A stretch of 64,000 bases of DNA from Zychaea mexicana (Eukaryota; Mucoromycota; Mucoromycetes; Mucorales; Lichtheimiaceae). The translations under genes and the position numbers were made by a program. Shown piece after piece: positions 33,600-44,752 of this stretch (its first letter is position 1; each line of letters begins with the position of its first letter). A model generated the notes under the pieces. It was not told the origin of the DNA. It saw nothing but the letters and a program-made list of their open reading frames with translations, and did not search any database. The stretch is from positions 282,527 to 346,526 of the forward strand of contig NW_026516700.1 in the NCBI RefSeq assembly GCF_025766255.1. Direction: 5' to 3'.

Positions 33600-33952
33600 A
33601 CCAAACACAACAAGCAATAGCAATAGCAACATTTTGGCGATGACTGGTTCATTTACAGCCCCAAGCCGGAAATCGCAAATCGAAGCAGAGCTCACACGCC
33701 TCAACAATCTTTACACCGCTTTCCAGATAATCAGCAACGTGCAACTCTCCTCGCGCACCTACAATCTATCAATGATGATATGTTCATCGACGTTGAGCAG
33801 CTTCAGCAGCCAAAATCAATCCCTAAAAGCACTCAAAAACCACAAAGCAGCAGCAACAAGCGTGAGCTGATCGCTTTAGAGCATCAAGACTCTCAAAGCT
33901 GAAAGAAAGCGAGCACCGGCATTAGTCGTGATGCTGCAGCAATATAGTAAAG
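33600..33952 (+). pseudogene. MULE-type transposase C-terminus, decayed
   Basis: One frame reads LLAHLQSINDDMFIDVEQLQ, then KSIPKSTQKPQSSSNKRELI and ALEHQD before a TGA. A neighbouring frame reads LKAERKRAPALVVMLQQY up to a GTAAAG donor near 33947. The pattern proline-rich KxRPxxSxxKR plus FE resembles the tail of Mutator-like (MULE/FAR1) transposases. The upstream catalytic domain is missing, and at least one frameshift lies between the two pieces. Confidence 0.45.
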
Positions 33953-34017
33953 TTTTATGCATTAAGATGTATAGCCAATTCTTTATTTAAATTTTTAATA
34001 TCTATAGGAACGGAAAG

Positions 34018-34025
34018 ATGGAGCC

Positions 34026-34057
<32 letters not shown>

Positions 34058-34755
34058 ATGAAGCAAACAACATGGCACTCACCATCCCTCCTCCTCCAAA
34101 AATTCGCTTTGTACCTAACCTCTACCTTGTTTGCAAATGGATTCCTCCATCAGCTGTTGAATTGGTGCATAATCCCATGCCAGACGGTAACTGTGGCTTT
34201 CGGGCCTTAGCTGTTGAGCTGTATAACACAGAGGAGCGATACGTCGATGTCAAGATCAAGATGCTCGATCAGTACCTCTCTAACGCCAATACGCTTTACC
34301 AATACTATGACAAGGGTCGTTTACTTAAAGTACTCGATCCTTATACAAGTGAATGGTTCGTCTCACCTGAATGCAGTCAAATTGCCGCTGATACTTTCAA
34401 AACACCAATTGTCATAGATGGCGCACAATCGCATATTTTCCTCCCTTTAACCACCAACTTAGTACACACCAAGCGCACCCACCCTATTGTCCTACAGCTT
34501 GTTGGAAACCACTTCATACTCGTTATGACCAAAAAAGACGCAGCTATCCAGTGGTCTGAAATATTCCCTGACGGTCGTGGACCATACAAAAGCATTCGCG
34601 ATGATCCTTGGTATCCCCTTTTTGAAGATTCTTTTGAACGGTCTATTCAACCGTTTCCCAATTTCACGATTCCTAATGACGAAGAAGTGCATCCCATTCA
34701 AGCATCTGAATCTGAGGGCGAAGACTTAACCACCTGTTGTAGCCGAAATAATTAA
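34018..34755 (+). CDS. OTU-like cysteine protease domain protein (transposon-associated)
   Basis: The open frame gives 245 aa from the ATG at 34018, but the exon probably begins at about 34009 after CTATAG, in phase with the MULE tail upstream (QQY then RNGKMEP). A Thr run (residues 4-13) leads to the OTU core: HNPMPDGNCGFRALAVELYN with Asp56 and Cys59 as catalytic pair, and NHFILVM with His165 as the likely catalytic base. OTU proteases remove ubiquitin or ubiquitin-like tags. Fusion or juxtaposition with MULE transposases is known for cysteine proteases in other Mutator elements (Ulp1-type in plants), and an OTU version is inferred here. The tail is acidic (ASESEGEDL). The active-site residues are intact although the adjacent transposase is broken. 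Confidence 0.7.
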
Positions 34756-35025
34756 TCAGCTACTTGACACTTGATCCTCTTACTTTTTCGCTACCTTTCT
34801 TACTTTCCCTGCCACTTTCTCTTTTTTAATTCTTTTTGCCAACACCTTATACTTAGACTAATAGACGAATCCTGTATCAATTTTCTTTATGCATTCTGCT
34901 GATTCTTTTCAGTCAAAAGGGTGTGAGGGGGTGTGCACGAAAGAAATGTCAGTAGGGTGTGTGTAACGGAAATCCTACCAAGGTGTGTCTAGGGGTGTGC
35001 ATGAGGGGGTGTGCAAATAGACCTG
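34756..35025. repeat. GGGTGTGC-rich short repeats downstream of the OTU gene
   Basis: Between about 34918 and 35022 the string AGGGTGTG or GGGGTGTGCA recurs five to six times. It could be the subterminal repeat region of the MULE-OTU element. No gene. Confidence 0.45.
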
Positions 35026-35029
35026 CCCC

Positions 35030-36060
35030 CAGCACAGCGGCTGACCTTAAAACTCAAAAAAAAATGGGGGGGGGGACTACCAACTTTTATTTTGTGGCTG
35101 GAATAAGGGAATTGTCTTCCTTCGTGGCAGCATAGTGGGATCATTAGAAATGATTGTTTTTGGTGATTTGCAGGGTTAGCTGTTCCGAGGTTGATCACAG
35201 GTCACGGAAATATGTCCAGTGCAACCACAGTTGAAACACTCAGGGGCTGGACGATCTGGACAATTTTTGATAACGTGATCTTGTGAGTGGCAATAGTGGC
35301 AGTAATCTCCCGTGGATTGCAGGGTGACATAGAAGACACGGTTGCGATTGTGCATAGTACCAAGGTCGATAGAATGGGTGAGAAATTCATGTGGCTCGTC
35401 ATTGTTTGGAATCATGTGGCTCGTCATTGTTTGGAATCATGAGGACGGCGGAACCCGTATCCTTGGAACCAGCCACCCTCCACAGATCTATACAGGCTTA
35501 GATGGAGCACATGTCCAAACTGCAAAAGCGATGCTCGAAAGCTCAAGATAACCGGTTTTTAAACCGGTTGGTAAGTGTGAAAGTTTCAATTTCGTAAGTT
35601 GTTGTTCAGGGGGTAATGATCGCAGAGCACGGTAGTGATAGCCAGCTACGTCAATGCCCTTTTCGATAGCAGTTTGGCACATCTGTTCATCTGTGAATGT
35701 CATTTCGTAGAGTACTTGTTTTCTTGTCACAGTGAGGAAGTAGGCCAACCCCAACATCCCAGTCTAGAAAGAGCTCTCTAGCAGCGCGAAAGAACTTGAC
35801 TTCCTTGACAGAGTTGACCGTAGTTTCAAAGATAACGCTGAACTCTTCGGTTCCGCGACGAAGTAGGTGAGATTCAATGGTTCCAGCGTCGGCTGTCAGC
35901 TGTCTAAGAGTATCTCAGACAGTGGATGAAGCTTGTTCAGTCAAGGACGCTGACATTTGACCATAGTGAACTCGCAAACGATTTGACATAAGGCGTCAGC
36001 GTAAGTGGGTTTAGGTGAAGTAGTGGTTGAGTTGTTGACATTGTTGGTTTGGTTCTACGA
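35030..36060 (-). pseudogene. LINE-type ORF1 (gag-like) relic with CCHC zinc knuckles
   Basis: Reading minus: an N-terminal PTYADALCQIVCEFTMVKC-like stretch near 36010-35945 and SHLLRRGTEEFSVIFETTVN near 35875-35810. Then VLYEMTFTDEQMCQTAIEKG and VAGYHYRALRSLPPEQQLTK are followed by two zinc knuckles, CHYCHSQDHVIKNC and CFNCGCTGHISVTC (C-x2-C-x4-H-x4-C). Several stops and frameshifts break it, and a 26-bp direct duplication near 35387-35440 (TGTTTGGAATCATGTGGC type) sits before the knuckle part. Two CCHC knuckles at the end of a gag-like ORF fit the ORF1 of fungal non-LTR retrotransposons. No reverse transcriptase follows. Confidence 0.6.
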
Positions 36061-36416
36061 GTTTCTGACATTGATTAGGGTGCTACTAGAAGTAACCCCC
36101 TTCAGGTTTGGTGAAGAAGTGGGAAGAAACCATGAAACGATCAAAATATGATCAATACCAGGATTGTTCTATTATTATCTGTCTTCGTACCTTGCCATCG
36201 GCATTGGGTTGTAGTGAGTTCAGCCATCCAACCCACTGAATCCTCATATACGCCTGCCTTAGCTTAGGAGACAAACATTATATCAAAGCCCCTGAGCGCT
36301 TCATAGTGATTTACCAACGTCATACGACGTTGTCTTTTTGGAAAGAGCAAGTATCGTTTTGTGTATTTTTTTTGCAAGGGAATATACTACATGTTGGGGT
36401 GGGATAAATCATACTA

Positions 36417-37030
36417 CTACGGCTTCGTTCTCTTCTGATATCTAGCAAATGCATTTCGCAACGTGACATGATTGTTATAGTCGAAAAGTCCTTTCTCCTT
36501 TCCTTCCGCCAAGCATGTCACCCAATCCATTCTCTCATATCCTTCTGCAAGTCTCTTCTCCTTGAAGCTTGCAACAAACTCTATGCCTTGATTGTGCCTT
36601 GAGGACGAGGTGGTATTTGCTTCTTCTTGTTCTACCGCGTCTGGTGCAGGAGGGGCTGTGGAGGAGCTTGCTGTGGGCACAGTGAATTGTTCTTACAACT
36701 CCTTGTTGCGATCTTTCGCCCAGCCAATCGCGGTCTCCAAGGTGCTCAATGATGCACCTTGAGCTACCAACTGTTCTAGATGTTGGTACTCTCTGTGCTG
36801 CAATACAAACGAATCCTTGAGTGTGTCGATGGGATGCTCCTGGGATCCTGCAAGACTGCTGATATATTGTGAAGCGAGGTTGTACAGCATTTTTATAGTG
36901 GTATCTCCACTGCAGCGTGCATCAATCACTGATGGAGCATTGTCGACCAGGGACATGCACAGAGCGATGAACGGGTTTCGCAGAATCACTGTGTTGCATT
37001 CTTCGAGACTCTGTTTGGACGCGATCAGGC
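36417..37030 (-). pseudogene. Unrecognised minus-strand relic
   Basis: Two frames, 36989-36693 (FIALCMSLVDNAPSVIDARC and LASQYISSLAGSQEHPIDTL) and 36680-36417 (KEKRLAEGYERMDWVTCLAE), are separated by a single TAA and are in the same register apart from a short interval. Together they would make about 190 aa of helical, charged protein. No family recognised. It may be a mobile-element gene with one nonsense mutation. Confidence 0.35.
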
Positions 37031-38011
37031 ATTTTGCACTGCGCAGGAGTGGGCAAATAACACAGTAGACAAGTGGGTTATTTTCGAAAATATCAGGTTA
37101 GGGGAAAGCATACAGGCCTGTAAGACATGTCTGGGCTTAATAACAGTAATTTTGAATAGAAAAGTAACAACCCATAAAAATACCCAAGAGTACTTACGGC
37201 TTTCTACGCACACTGCTGACAGGGTACGTCATCCTCACTATATAGGTAATACATAAAGGTCAGAGGGATGTAAGTCGTTGATAAGAAATTGTCGTCGTGC
37301 CAGGTGCACTTACCCAGGTGAAGGCGCCGCCAGGCAACGCAGGACTCAACCAAAGCCCTGCTCTTTAATAGTGGGCTATGCAACCGATTATAATAAAGAA
37401 GAAATTTATCAGAACTGACAATTCTCACACGAATGACAACTTCTCACACAGCTTCACAGCATAAAAGCACAACTCACATGACGCTACCCTATGTAGGTCA
37501 GTGCCTGAGAAAGAGCGAGAGAGAGAGAGAGACAGAGCAAGCAGAGCGAGAGAGACAGAGAGAGCAAGAGAGTGAGAGAGACAAAACTTTAAAGAAAAAA
37601 TCGAAAAGAATGTTAGACCAGGTTGTAAATAAAGAATCACTCGTCGTGACGATCAAACAGCAACTGCTGTGACAGAATGTTAATGAATGCATACGTACAA
37701 AAGGCCAAAAACAAAAGAAAATGATGCAGGACAAGCGCGTTGAAAGTTACGAAGAAAAGCCAACGTCTCGATGAGTCGTGCAGTATGCTACTTTTATAAC
37801 CTTTTTGATCATATCAATCACATGGTTTCACTAGTGTCGTCAGCAGCTTGTTTCATCAATGACTACTGGTAAATAGAGAATGGACTCCTTTTTATCGCAC
37901 ACAAAGGGATCCTTTTATCTTTAACACTGCTTCTTTTGACAAAGCATACTACTACTTAGTCTACCATCCAAACATTCTATCAGTGATCAAACAAAACGTA
38001 AGTGATAAATT
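37031..38011. other. Spacer with GA-rich microsatellite
   Basis: Contains an AGAG/GACAGAG-rich imperfect microsatellite at about 37508-37583. No gene supported. Confidence 0.45.
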
Positions 38012-39460
38012 GTGTATCAGTTATGCGCAAATTCAACGGCTACTGAAAGGACACAGTTGGAGAAACCAAATGGAACACATTGGTCTGAGTTGCATCGTCT
38101 TCCATACTTTGATCCCGTTTCCCAGACAATAGTTGACTGTATGCACAACATGTTCTGTGGGACAGCCGAGCGCATAGCCACCATATGGAAAGATGACGGA
38201 ACCTTGACCAAGGAGCATTTGACCGATATAGAGAGTTGCCTCGAGAAGATGGTGGTGCCCCCATCATACAGCATCGCTCACGGCTGTATTGCGACTAGAT
38301 TTGCTGGAATGACGTTGGATGAATGGAGGTCGTGGACTGTTGCACTCTCGCTGTTGTTGTTAAAGGGAAGATTGCTTGGAGAAAAAATGACACACTGGTT
38401 GCTCTTTGTCAAGGCAGCACGTCTCCTTAGCAAGCCACCCATCACCATCGCTGAAAACGAGGAAGCCTACCAACTGCTGCTCAAATTTGGCTGCGACCTC
38501 TCAAGGTTGTACTCTAGAGATCAAGTCACGCCAAATATGCATTTGCATATTCACCTTCGCGACATGGTACTCAATTTTGGCAGCTGCTATAACATGTGGG
38601 TATTCAGCTTTGAGCGGTTCAACAAGATCATTAAGAACCAGCACACCAATCAAAAAGACCGTTTCGAGCTCACTTACATAAAGAAGTTCTTGAGTGTCGT
38701 GTTCGCTGATAACATGGTCCAACGAGTCGTGGTCGAGCGGTGCGGCAACAGCACGATTGCCAGACAGATTGCTGAGCTATTGCTGCCACAATCAGAAGCC
38801 ATGCAAGAGCATTACGATTGTCAGCTGTTCTTGGATCAATCGGATTTCGACTATGCCGCGGGAGTAAGCGTAGTTAGTTGGGAGCCGCTGCTACCATCAT
38901 GTCTTCCCCTCAAGACGGGCAAAAAGGTGTACATGGATACGCGCCACTACCACTGTCTTGTCGAGTAATACCAATCAATGTTTCCAGATATGAATTTTGT
39001 GTCACTCGCCAGCACTAGTGGTAATCAGGTCAGCAATTACCTCTACAAATTTGCAAAAGTCAATCTCCTGGGCTAAACGTTCATTTCCAAAATGTCTTGC
39101 CACATCAACACCAGTACTTATGTCTGAGTCGTTTGCGTAAGTACTCAGTCTCATACTGAAGCGATCGTTCGTCCTGGGCGCATTCTATATTTCTTTGTCT
39201 ACAACCTATGCAATCCCACCAACAGTAATTTCTGCCAGTTCGTTTTTGCTTTTGTTGAGTACCTACGACCAAATACGCAAGTCTTTGAGTCGTTTAGGAT
39301 GCTAGGCATGGACGTCTATCATTTAAAAATCGAACCGTATATGTGGCAGTGTGCTGTTCTTTTGGGGAGGCTCCATTCCGGCGTTGTTGTTACCCCTATT
39401 CAAATAGACAATAGCTGTGCTCTTACATATTTACCACGAAAAATAAAAGTAATCTACTCT
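38012..39460 (+). pseudogene. CACTA-type (Tnp2-like) transposase fragment
   Basis: The frame 38012-38968 (318 aa) reads HRLPYFDPVSQTIVDCMHNM then FCGTAERIATIWKDDGTLTK; the DPMHNLFLGTAK-type motif marks fungal Tnp2/CACTA transposase-like proteins. It continues NMHLHIHLRDMVLNFGSCYN and MWVFSFERFNKIIKNQHTNQ, also typical. After the TAA at 38968 the same protein continues in broken frames to about 39460: RPGRILYFFVYNL near 39173-39211, and FVFAFVEYLRPNTQVFESFR near 39241-39300. The N-terminal half with the first catalytic residues is absent, so this is a truncated, non-functional copy. Confidence 0.65.
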
Positions 39461-39865
39461 TAAAAGCATAATACCTTAGGTCAGGTCTTAGTCTTTTTCT
39501 TTTTTGGCTTCACGCTGCTGTAGTTGTAATAGAGAATAAAATAAAATACAAGTTTTGAATTATAAAAATTGCTTCAGATATAAAAAGCATTTTGAAAGAA
39601 TCTAATGCAACGGTGGATCAAGAAACTTGTAGATGGTCAAATAAATAAAAATGTTGAAGAATCTGATTTAGTAATTGGCACAAAAAAAAAAAAAGGAGAA
39701 GAAAGCAAAGTGGTGGAGACAAGCATAGTGGCAGTAAAAGTCTCAGAGTAGGAAGAAGCATAGCAGTCCAGGTGGTGTAAAAAAGGGGTCATCCTAGATG
39801 GTTTTGGGGGAGAAGGATTTTAGTAGGGGAGCCAATTTTATCCATTTGCTGCATCACAGCTCTGA

Positions 39866-39965
39866 AAGCGCTCTGAAAGCGCTCTGAAAGAAAATTCTCA
39901 CTGAAAGCACACTGAAAGCACATTGAAAGAAAAATTTCAGAGTACACTGAAATCACTCTGAAATC
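39866..39965. repeat. CTGAAAGC short-repeat cluster upstream of tRNA-Gly
   Basis: Seven or more copies of (A/T)CTGAAAGC or CTGAAAT, some in tandem (CTCTGAAAGCG three times), with an inverted TTTCAGAGTACACTGAAATC segment. A closely related cluster exists at 61,672-61,760. No coding content. Confidence 0.7.
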
Positions 39966-40032
39966 GAATTTTAACTCGTAAGGCCGAAAACCCTTACACA
40001 CAACACGACATTTTGCCACGACATTCAAGAAC

Positions 40033-40103
40033 GCGTGCATGGTTGAGTGGTACAATTTCTGCCTTCCAAGCAGAAGGCCGGGGTTCGATTCCCCGTGCAC
40101 GCA
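40033..40103 (+). tRNA. tRNA-Gly, anticodon UCC
   Basis: A clean cloverleaf, 70 nt plus discriminator A. Acceptor stem GCGTGCA/TGCACGC (7 bp); D stem GTTG/CAAT with loop AGTGGTA; anticodon stem TCTGC/GCAGA with loop CTTCCAA, giving anticodon TCC; T stem CGGGG/CCCCG with loop TTCGATT. The B box GGTTCGATTCC is canonical. No intron. A T4 at 40105 and a T7 at about 40134 can serve as Pol III terminators. It decodes GGA glycine codons. Confidence 0.93.
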
Positions 40104-40147
40104 TTTTGACGACTGTCGTGTTATAGTTGTCAAATTTTTTTGGCAGA

Positions 40148-40427
40148 TGTTGACTTAAAAAGAATTGGCCTTTAATTATTCTGTTCTGGCAACGCAACAC
40201 TTTTGCCAGACCACAACAGAATACCGCCTCGCTAGAATTCGTTGACAAAACACAAACAACCATACAAGCAACGAGTAAAAGGTAGGATGTGACAGTATAT
40301 ATATTATTACTGTATATGGCAAACACTGAGGTAGTTTTTAAAAAAAGATTATAAATAGCAATGCTAGCACAAGCAATAAAAGTATCTTCGAATAACCCTT
40401 TGTTTTAATCCTTTCTCATTGGCTACA
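40148..40427 (+). repeat. Probable LTR of a Ty3/gypsy element
   Basis: 280 bp bounded by TGTTGACTT and GGCTACA (TG...CA ends, short TGT/ACA inverted terminus). It contains a TATA-like TATAAATAGC and a poly(A)-signal-like CAATAAAAG in the order expected of U3-R. Gag/protease relics in the same orientation follow. No second copy was seen, so it is either a 5' LTR of a truncated element or a solo-like relic. It begins 45 bp after the tRNA-Gly gene. Confidence 0.5.
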
Positions 40428-42270
40428 GATCTACCTGCCAAAAAGCGACTTGACAATTAGTAGCAGAAGAACGCTTTATTATGCAAAAACAGAATAAAGA
40501 AGATACTTAGTTTCAACTTACCAAACACAAGGATGGAAAACGAGCCTATAACAGCTATTCTCCAGCTGTTGAGGGCACTGTTGGAAAACCAAGGCAGATA
40601 AGATGCAGCTCCAATCTTTTGAGCTCGTATATATGAGCCTGACACGTATCATAGTGACTGCAGTCTGGATGCTGCACTGAATTAGGTTACGGCAGTCGAA
40701 CGATACCTTAGTATAGCCAAGCTAGGTGAACATAAATGGGTCACATATGCAGTTACATTGTTGTGTGGTTAAGTGGAAACATAGTGGCGACAATAAGAAG
40801 CATGAGTGACGATTGACGAATGGTGTGAATTCAGGAAAAGATTGCTGGCAACTTTCAATCTGCCAAATACATCATAATTAGCTTGAAATCAACTTGCTGC
40901 AGGAGTTCAAGCAGGAACAGTAGCAGCTTATGTATTGCAGTTTCAGGCAGTATGGTCGTCTATACCAACTATGTCAGACAAGGAAGCACTTGATTGATTC
41001 CCATGTGGCTTGCTTCTAACCATCAATATGTAAGTATTGACTTGTTTTCCATCATTGACCAATGAAGCGATGAAACTGGCACTGGCTGTTGAGGGTGCAC
41101 AGCAAACAGGGCAGGCAGTATTACAGCAAACACAAGGTCTCCTAGAAACCTAATCCAGTTTTCAACAGCAACAATTGATGCACCAGCTAAATACACAACA
41201 ACAGCAGCTCATGCCTGAGTACCTGCACTCGTCAGGCATGGTGCCTATAGATCTTGATGCTGTATATACAAGGCCCTCCTCCGAGGGATGGCAAGGTCCT
41301 CGTTGTAGTACCAACAATTGGCGTCAATAAGGATTTTGAAGTAGCAGTGATGACAATAAGGATTGTTACAACTGTGGCGGTTGGGCCATATCTCGCAAAA
41401 CTGTCTGTCTCCTCGTCATAACAGACAGCAACAAGGTCGCTATACAAGCTAGAGAAAAGGCTAAGTGTGTCGGGATCGCGCTCATCTCCATCTTTAAACA
41501 CCGTCCAAACTGAGTCTGTGCCAGTCCCTGAGGCCAAATTGATTGATCTATCTCAAGATCAGACCCATGATACGCAATTACTGCAGCATACACTACTAGA
41601 GGACAGCTAGTACTTTGATTACTTATTATTAATAAAAGAAACCAAGTTGCCCCTATACTCAATGTTATGCAATAGTCATTCTATGAAGGTGCTGATTGAT
41701 TCTGGTGCTACTGGTTCTTATGTTGCACTAAGAATTGCCGCAGGGCTGTCTACCCGCGCAGTAGCTGGAGAGGAGGTCGAAACCACCAGTGGTCATATGC
41801 TGTCGATTTCCAATCAAGCTACACTGCCACTGAACGCTCAAGGCTATGAGCATCCAGCAGACACGCTTATATACTCGATACCAAGTTCGACGTTATTCTC
41901 GGCCGCGATTGGCTCAAGACCATATAAGCAGTGCCAGATTGGGAACAAGACACCTAGAAAATCAGGAAGGGTACACATACTTTTGTCCTCTGGCCACATC
42001 ACACCTACTAAGTCCCTGAGCTCTCTTACCTGCTATCATATCACTAAGTTCTGTTTAGAGTGTAGTAAGGAAATTGATGATGCATTCATCTGCTATATCT
42101 AGTCTGATAGTACCTAAAGTCAACCACCAGACAGCGACCCGCTCAAGACACAGCTAGTGCAGGAGTTCGACGACGTCTTCTGTGAGGAATGCCTAGATTG
42201 CCTCCAGACTGCAGTGTGCATCATGTCATTGATACTAGTGATGCTGATCTTGTTTCTCGCCCTAATTATT
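40428..42270 (+). pseudogene. Ty3/gypsy gag-protease-RT start, decayed
   Basis: The clearest part is the aspartic protease in 41647-42102: KVLIDSGATGSYV holds the catalytic DSG, and in the next frame FDVILGRDWLKTI is the conserved C-terminal ILGRDWL segment. Downstream, EFDDVFCEEC near 42150 and DCSVHHVIDTSDADL near 42208-42252 are the protease/RT linker (xxFxDVFxE...HxIDT) of Ty3/gypsy polyproteins. RT, RNase H and integrase are missing. The 40860-41600 portion is Gln-rich and likely decayed gag. Confidence 0.65.
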
Positions 42271-42689
42271 GTATATTATAAGAACCAATCCAGTTGTCTA
42301 TGATCATGTGTACCATCAGAGCCCCAAATTAACATAGAGAAACATTGATGCATGATCTATCGGGTAGTATTTATTTTGTGGCTTATCATCCAGTAGTAGG
42401 CGAGAACGGAGGGTTTAAAGGTTGGTACATCAAGATCCATATTATATTAGCTTTTTCCTATAAAATATGAAGTTTTTCAAAATTTTGATTTTTATAATTA
42501 ACTATGCATATATGAGATCATGCTTTTTATCTGATAAACTTAACAATAATAAATGATAAGTGAGAGTTAAAATATAAGAAAAAGAAGAAGAAGAAGTAAA
42601 ATAAGGATAATGGTAAATTTTATATGTAATTTTTAAAGTATATATAGGATTTTTCATCTCATAGCAGACATTTGAGCTTTTATTTATGT
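42270..42689. other. AT-rich spacer
   Basis: No gene. Very AT-rich (AAGAAGAAGAAG run near 42583), similar in texture to 59,740-60,350. Confidence 0.4.
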
Positions 42690-43045
42690 AGAAGGGATTT
42701 AATCTTAGGCAGAGTGGACATAAATAATAATCTGATTAGACATAGATAAAAAACAAAGTGGACATAAATAAAAGATAAAGTGGATCCAAATAAAAGACAA
42801 ACTGGATATAAATAAAAATCTAACTTGATATATATAAAAGTTAGTAATGACTTCAATAAAACTTTATTCTCCTAATTATTCTTCATCATTAGACTTAAGA
42901 GTATCACTCCCTATAAATCTTATTTAAGTCTCTACTGACTTTCATTTATGTCTAGTTAGATTTTTAACTATGTCCAGTATGTCTTTTATTCATATCTAGT
43001 CAGACTAATAATCATGTCTACTCTGCCTAAGATTAAATCCCTTCT
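42690..43045. mobile_element. 356-bp inverted-repeat (MITE-like) element
   Basis: Both ends read AGAAGGGATTTAATCTTAGG in inverted orientation, and the match extends imperfectly for about 55 bp (through AGAGTGGACAT). The interior holds a tandem series of GTGGACATAAATAAAAGATA-type units of 25-27 bp on one side and their inverted counterparts (TATGTCCAGT, TCTTTTATTCATAT) on the other, so the whole element is nearly palindromic. No coding capacity. No clear target duplication is visible. Confidence 0.65.
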
Positions 43046-43341
43046 GCCTAATTAAAAGTTTAAATGTTGCTATAAGATAAACCCTGTATTGTTAGATTGC
43101 CCTAATTACCAGCTATATAGAGGATTAATTATTAATTATTATATAAGAATTTATTTATCCTATAAATGATTATATTATATATAAAAATATTGAATAAAGT
43201 GTATTATCATAATAATATATAAAATAATATGTTTAAAAAAGGTCTATTTGAACCTCATGAGGTTCAACATCAATGCTTGATGGACCTCTTCATTATTATC
43301 TCATATTTAAATAAATTGTTATAGTAATATATTTGTTTTTA
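43046..43341. other. AT-rich spacer
   Basis: A small palindrome GAACCTCATGAGGTTC at about 43250-43265 is followed by ATCAATGCTTGAT. No gene. Confidence 0.4.
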
Positions 43342-43429
43342 TTTTTATCAACATCCACCTGCCTCGCTTCACTCGGCTGAATGAGCCCCTTCGCTGCGCT
43401 CCGGGTCATTCAATGGATCCCCCCCACAC

Positions 43430-44251
43430 TAGGGGTTGTAATCTGACCCGCGGGTTAAGGACGGGTCAATGGGTCGGGTTGATGCTTTTCTGAACCATGG
43501 GTCAACCCGTCTAACCCTTAACCTAACCCGTTGACCCGTTGTGACCCGTGTATACATATAATATGTATGAGGTACTTGTATTCAAGTCGTCAATCTTCTT
43601 GTTGGGAAGCATCATTATATTATAGGATGTAGTTGTCAATATGTCTGCTATAGAACTATAACATAAAATGTACTTATATTCTTTTATTGTGGGATTATAT
43701 TTTATATTCAAGAGTAAATGATACGTAAGCTATAAGCAATATATGTAAAAGGAGTAAAGAAGTAGCAATAGTACAATGAGAATAGACAATAGAGGGTGGC
43801 AGTAAGAGACAAGATTTGACAAAAGACAGAAAAGGAATTGAGAAAAGAAAAACGAAGGAAGAAGGAAGAAGTGAAATGAAAAGGGAAAAGGAAAAGGATT
43901 AGGGGCATATAGGGAAGTTGATTTTTAACCACACTTTAACCATTATGCTTTCTTTAATACATGTGAGCCCAAGCGAATTCTTTTGCGATGGCACAAAGCC
44001 CTTTACCTTTAAAAGTAGATGTTGCTAGCACTGCTAGAAATTTGCGTACCATCATCCTGGAGAGCTGTGTACATATATATGGAGTTTTGCACTTCCAGTG
44101 CTCAAGTTCAGGTTGATTGAAACTTCCTTCATCATATCGAAATTAGTCTTGCCCTATCAACCCAAGTTTTGACCCGTCGGGTTGAACAGGTCGGGTCGGG
44201 TCAACAGGTCAGACCCTTGACCCAACCTAACCTGTCCAATTGCGACCCCTA
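43430..44251. mobile_element. 822-bp hAT-like non-autonomous element with 8-bp TSD
   Basis: The ends TAGGGGTTGTAAT and (inverted) TAGGGGTCGCAAT are similar inverted termini. Both flanks carry the same 8 bp, CCCCACAC (43422-43429 and 44252-44259), the target duplication length of hAT transposons. Subterminal regions are full of GGGTC/GACCC repeats on both sides. No transposase is encoded. A second, inverted copy starts at 54,696. Confidence 0.85.
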
Positions 44252-44752
44252 CCCCACACCCACCTTCTAAACCTGAAACTGCTCGCTTCGCGAGCTTATT
44301 GATTGCTATGACTACATATAACCCTGAACGTTATCATTATTGCTATGACACGAAACCCTACTACAGATTGGTTTGCCAAATTCAAAAGGGACAATAGAGA
44401 ATTTTGGTCGCTCTTTTGCTGCTATTGACAGCTCTTACAGTAATTTGCAAGTTCATCAATACACTCGCTTTCATTAGTTATCATAGTAGATTACTGCTGC
44501 TTGTCGTAATTAGCTGAAAGACGACAGTAGGACTGAGTTGACACTCGCGTAGTTCTATATCATATTTTTCGCATCAGATCTACTTACCAAAAAAAACAGT
44601 GAAAAGGTACGAATATTCTATTGTTCGTAAAATGGTGATCAGTTAAAATTGGATAATTGTAGCAAAAAAAAGAAAAAGAGCAAAAATAAGAATTAAGATG
44701 ATGGAGGTAGAGAGGCGGTGGTTGTAGGAGAAGCAGGTGGTGAATTTACGGC
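44252..44752. other. Helitron 1 3' non-coding region
   Basis: Resumes the Helitron end after the hAT insertion: CACCTTCTAAACC, then GCTCGCTTCGCGAGC (stem of a hairpin). The same series occurs at 50,259-50,300 in Helitron 2. Confidence 0.6.

Noticed and set aside
37425..37734. Ser/Leu-rich minus-strand frames
   Set aside because: Translation of a GA/CT microsatellite; no real coding signal.
43430..44251. Telomere-like or satellite origin for the GGGTC repeats
   Set aside because: The repeats are confined to subterminal positions of an element with an 8-bp target duplication, which explains them as hAT transposase-binding repeats.
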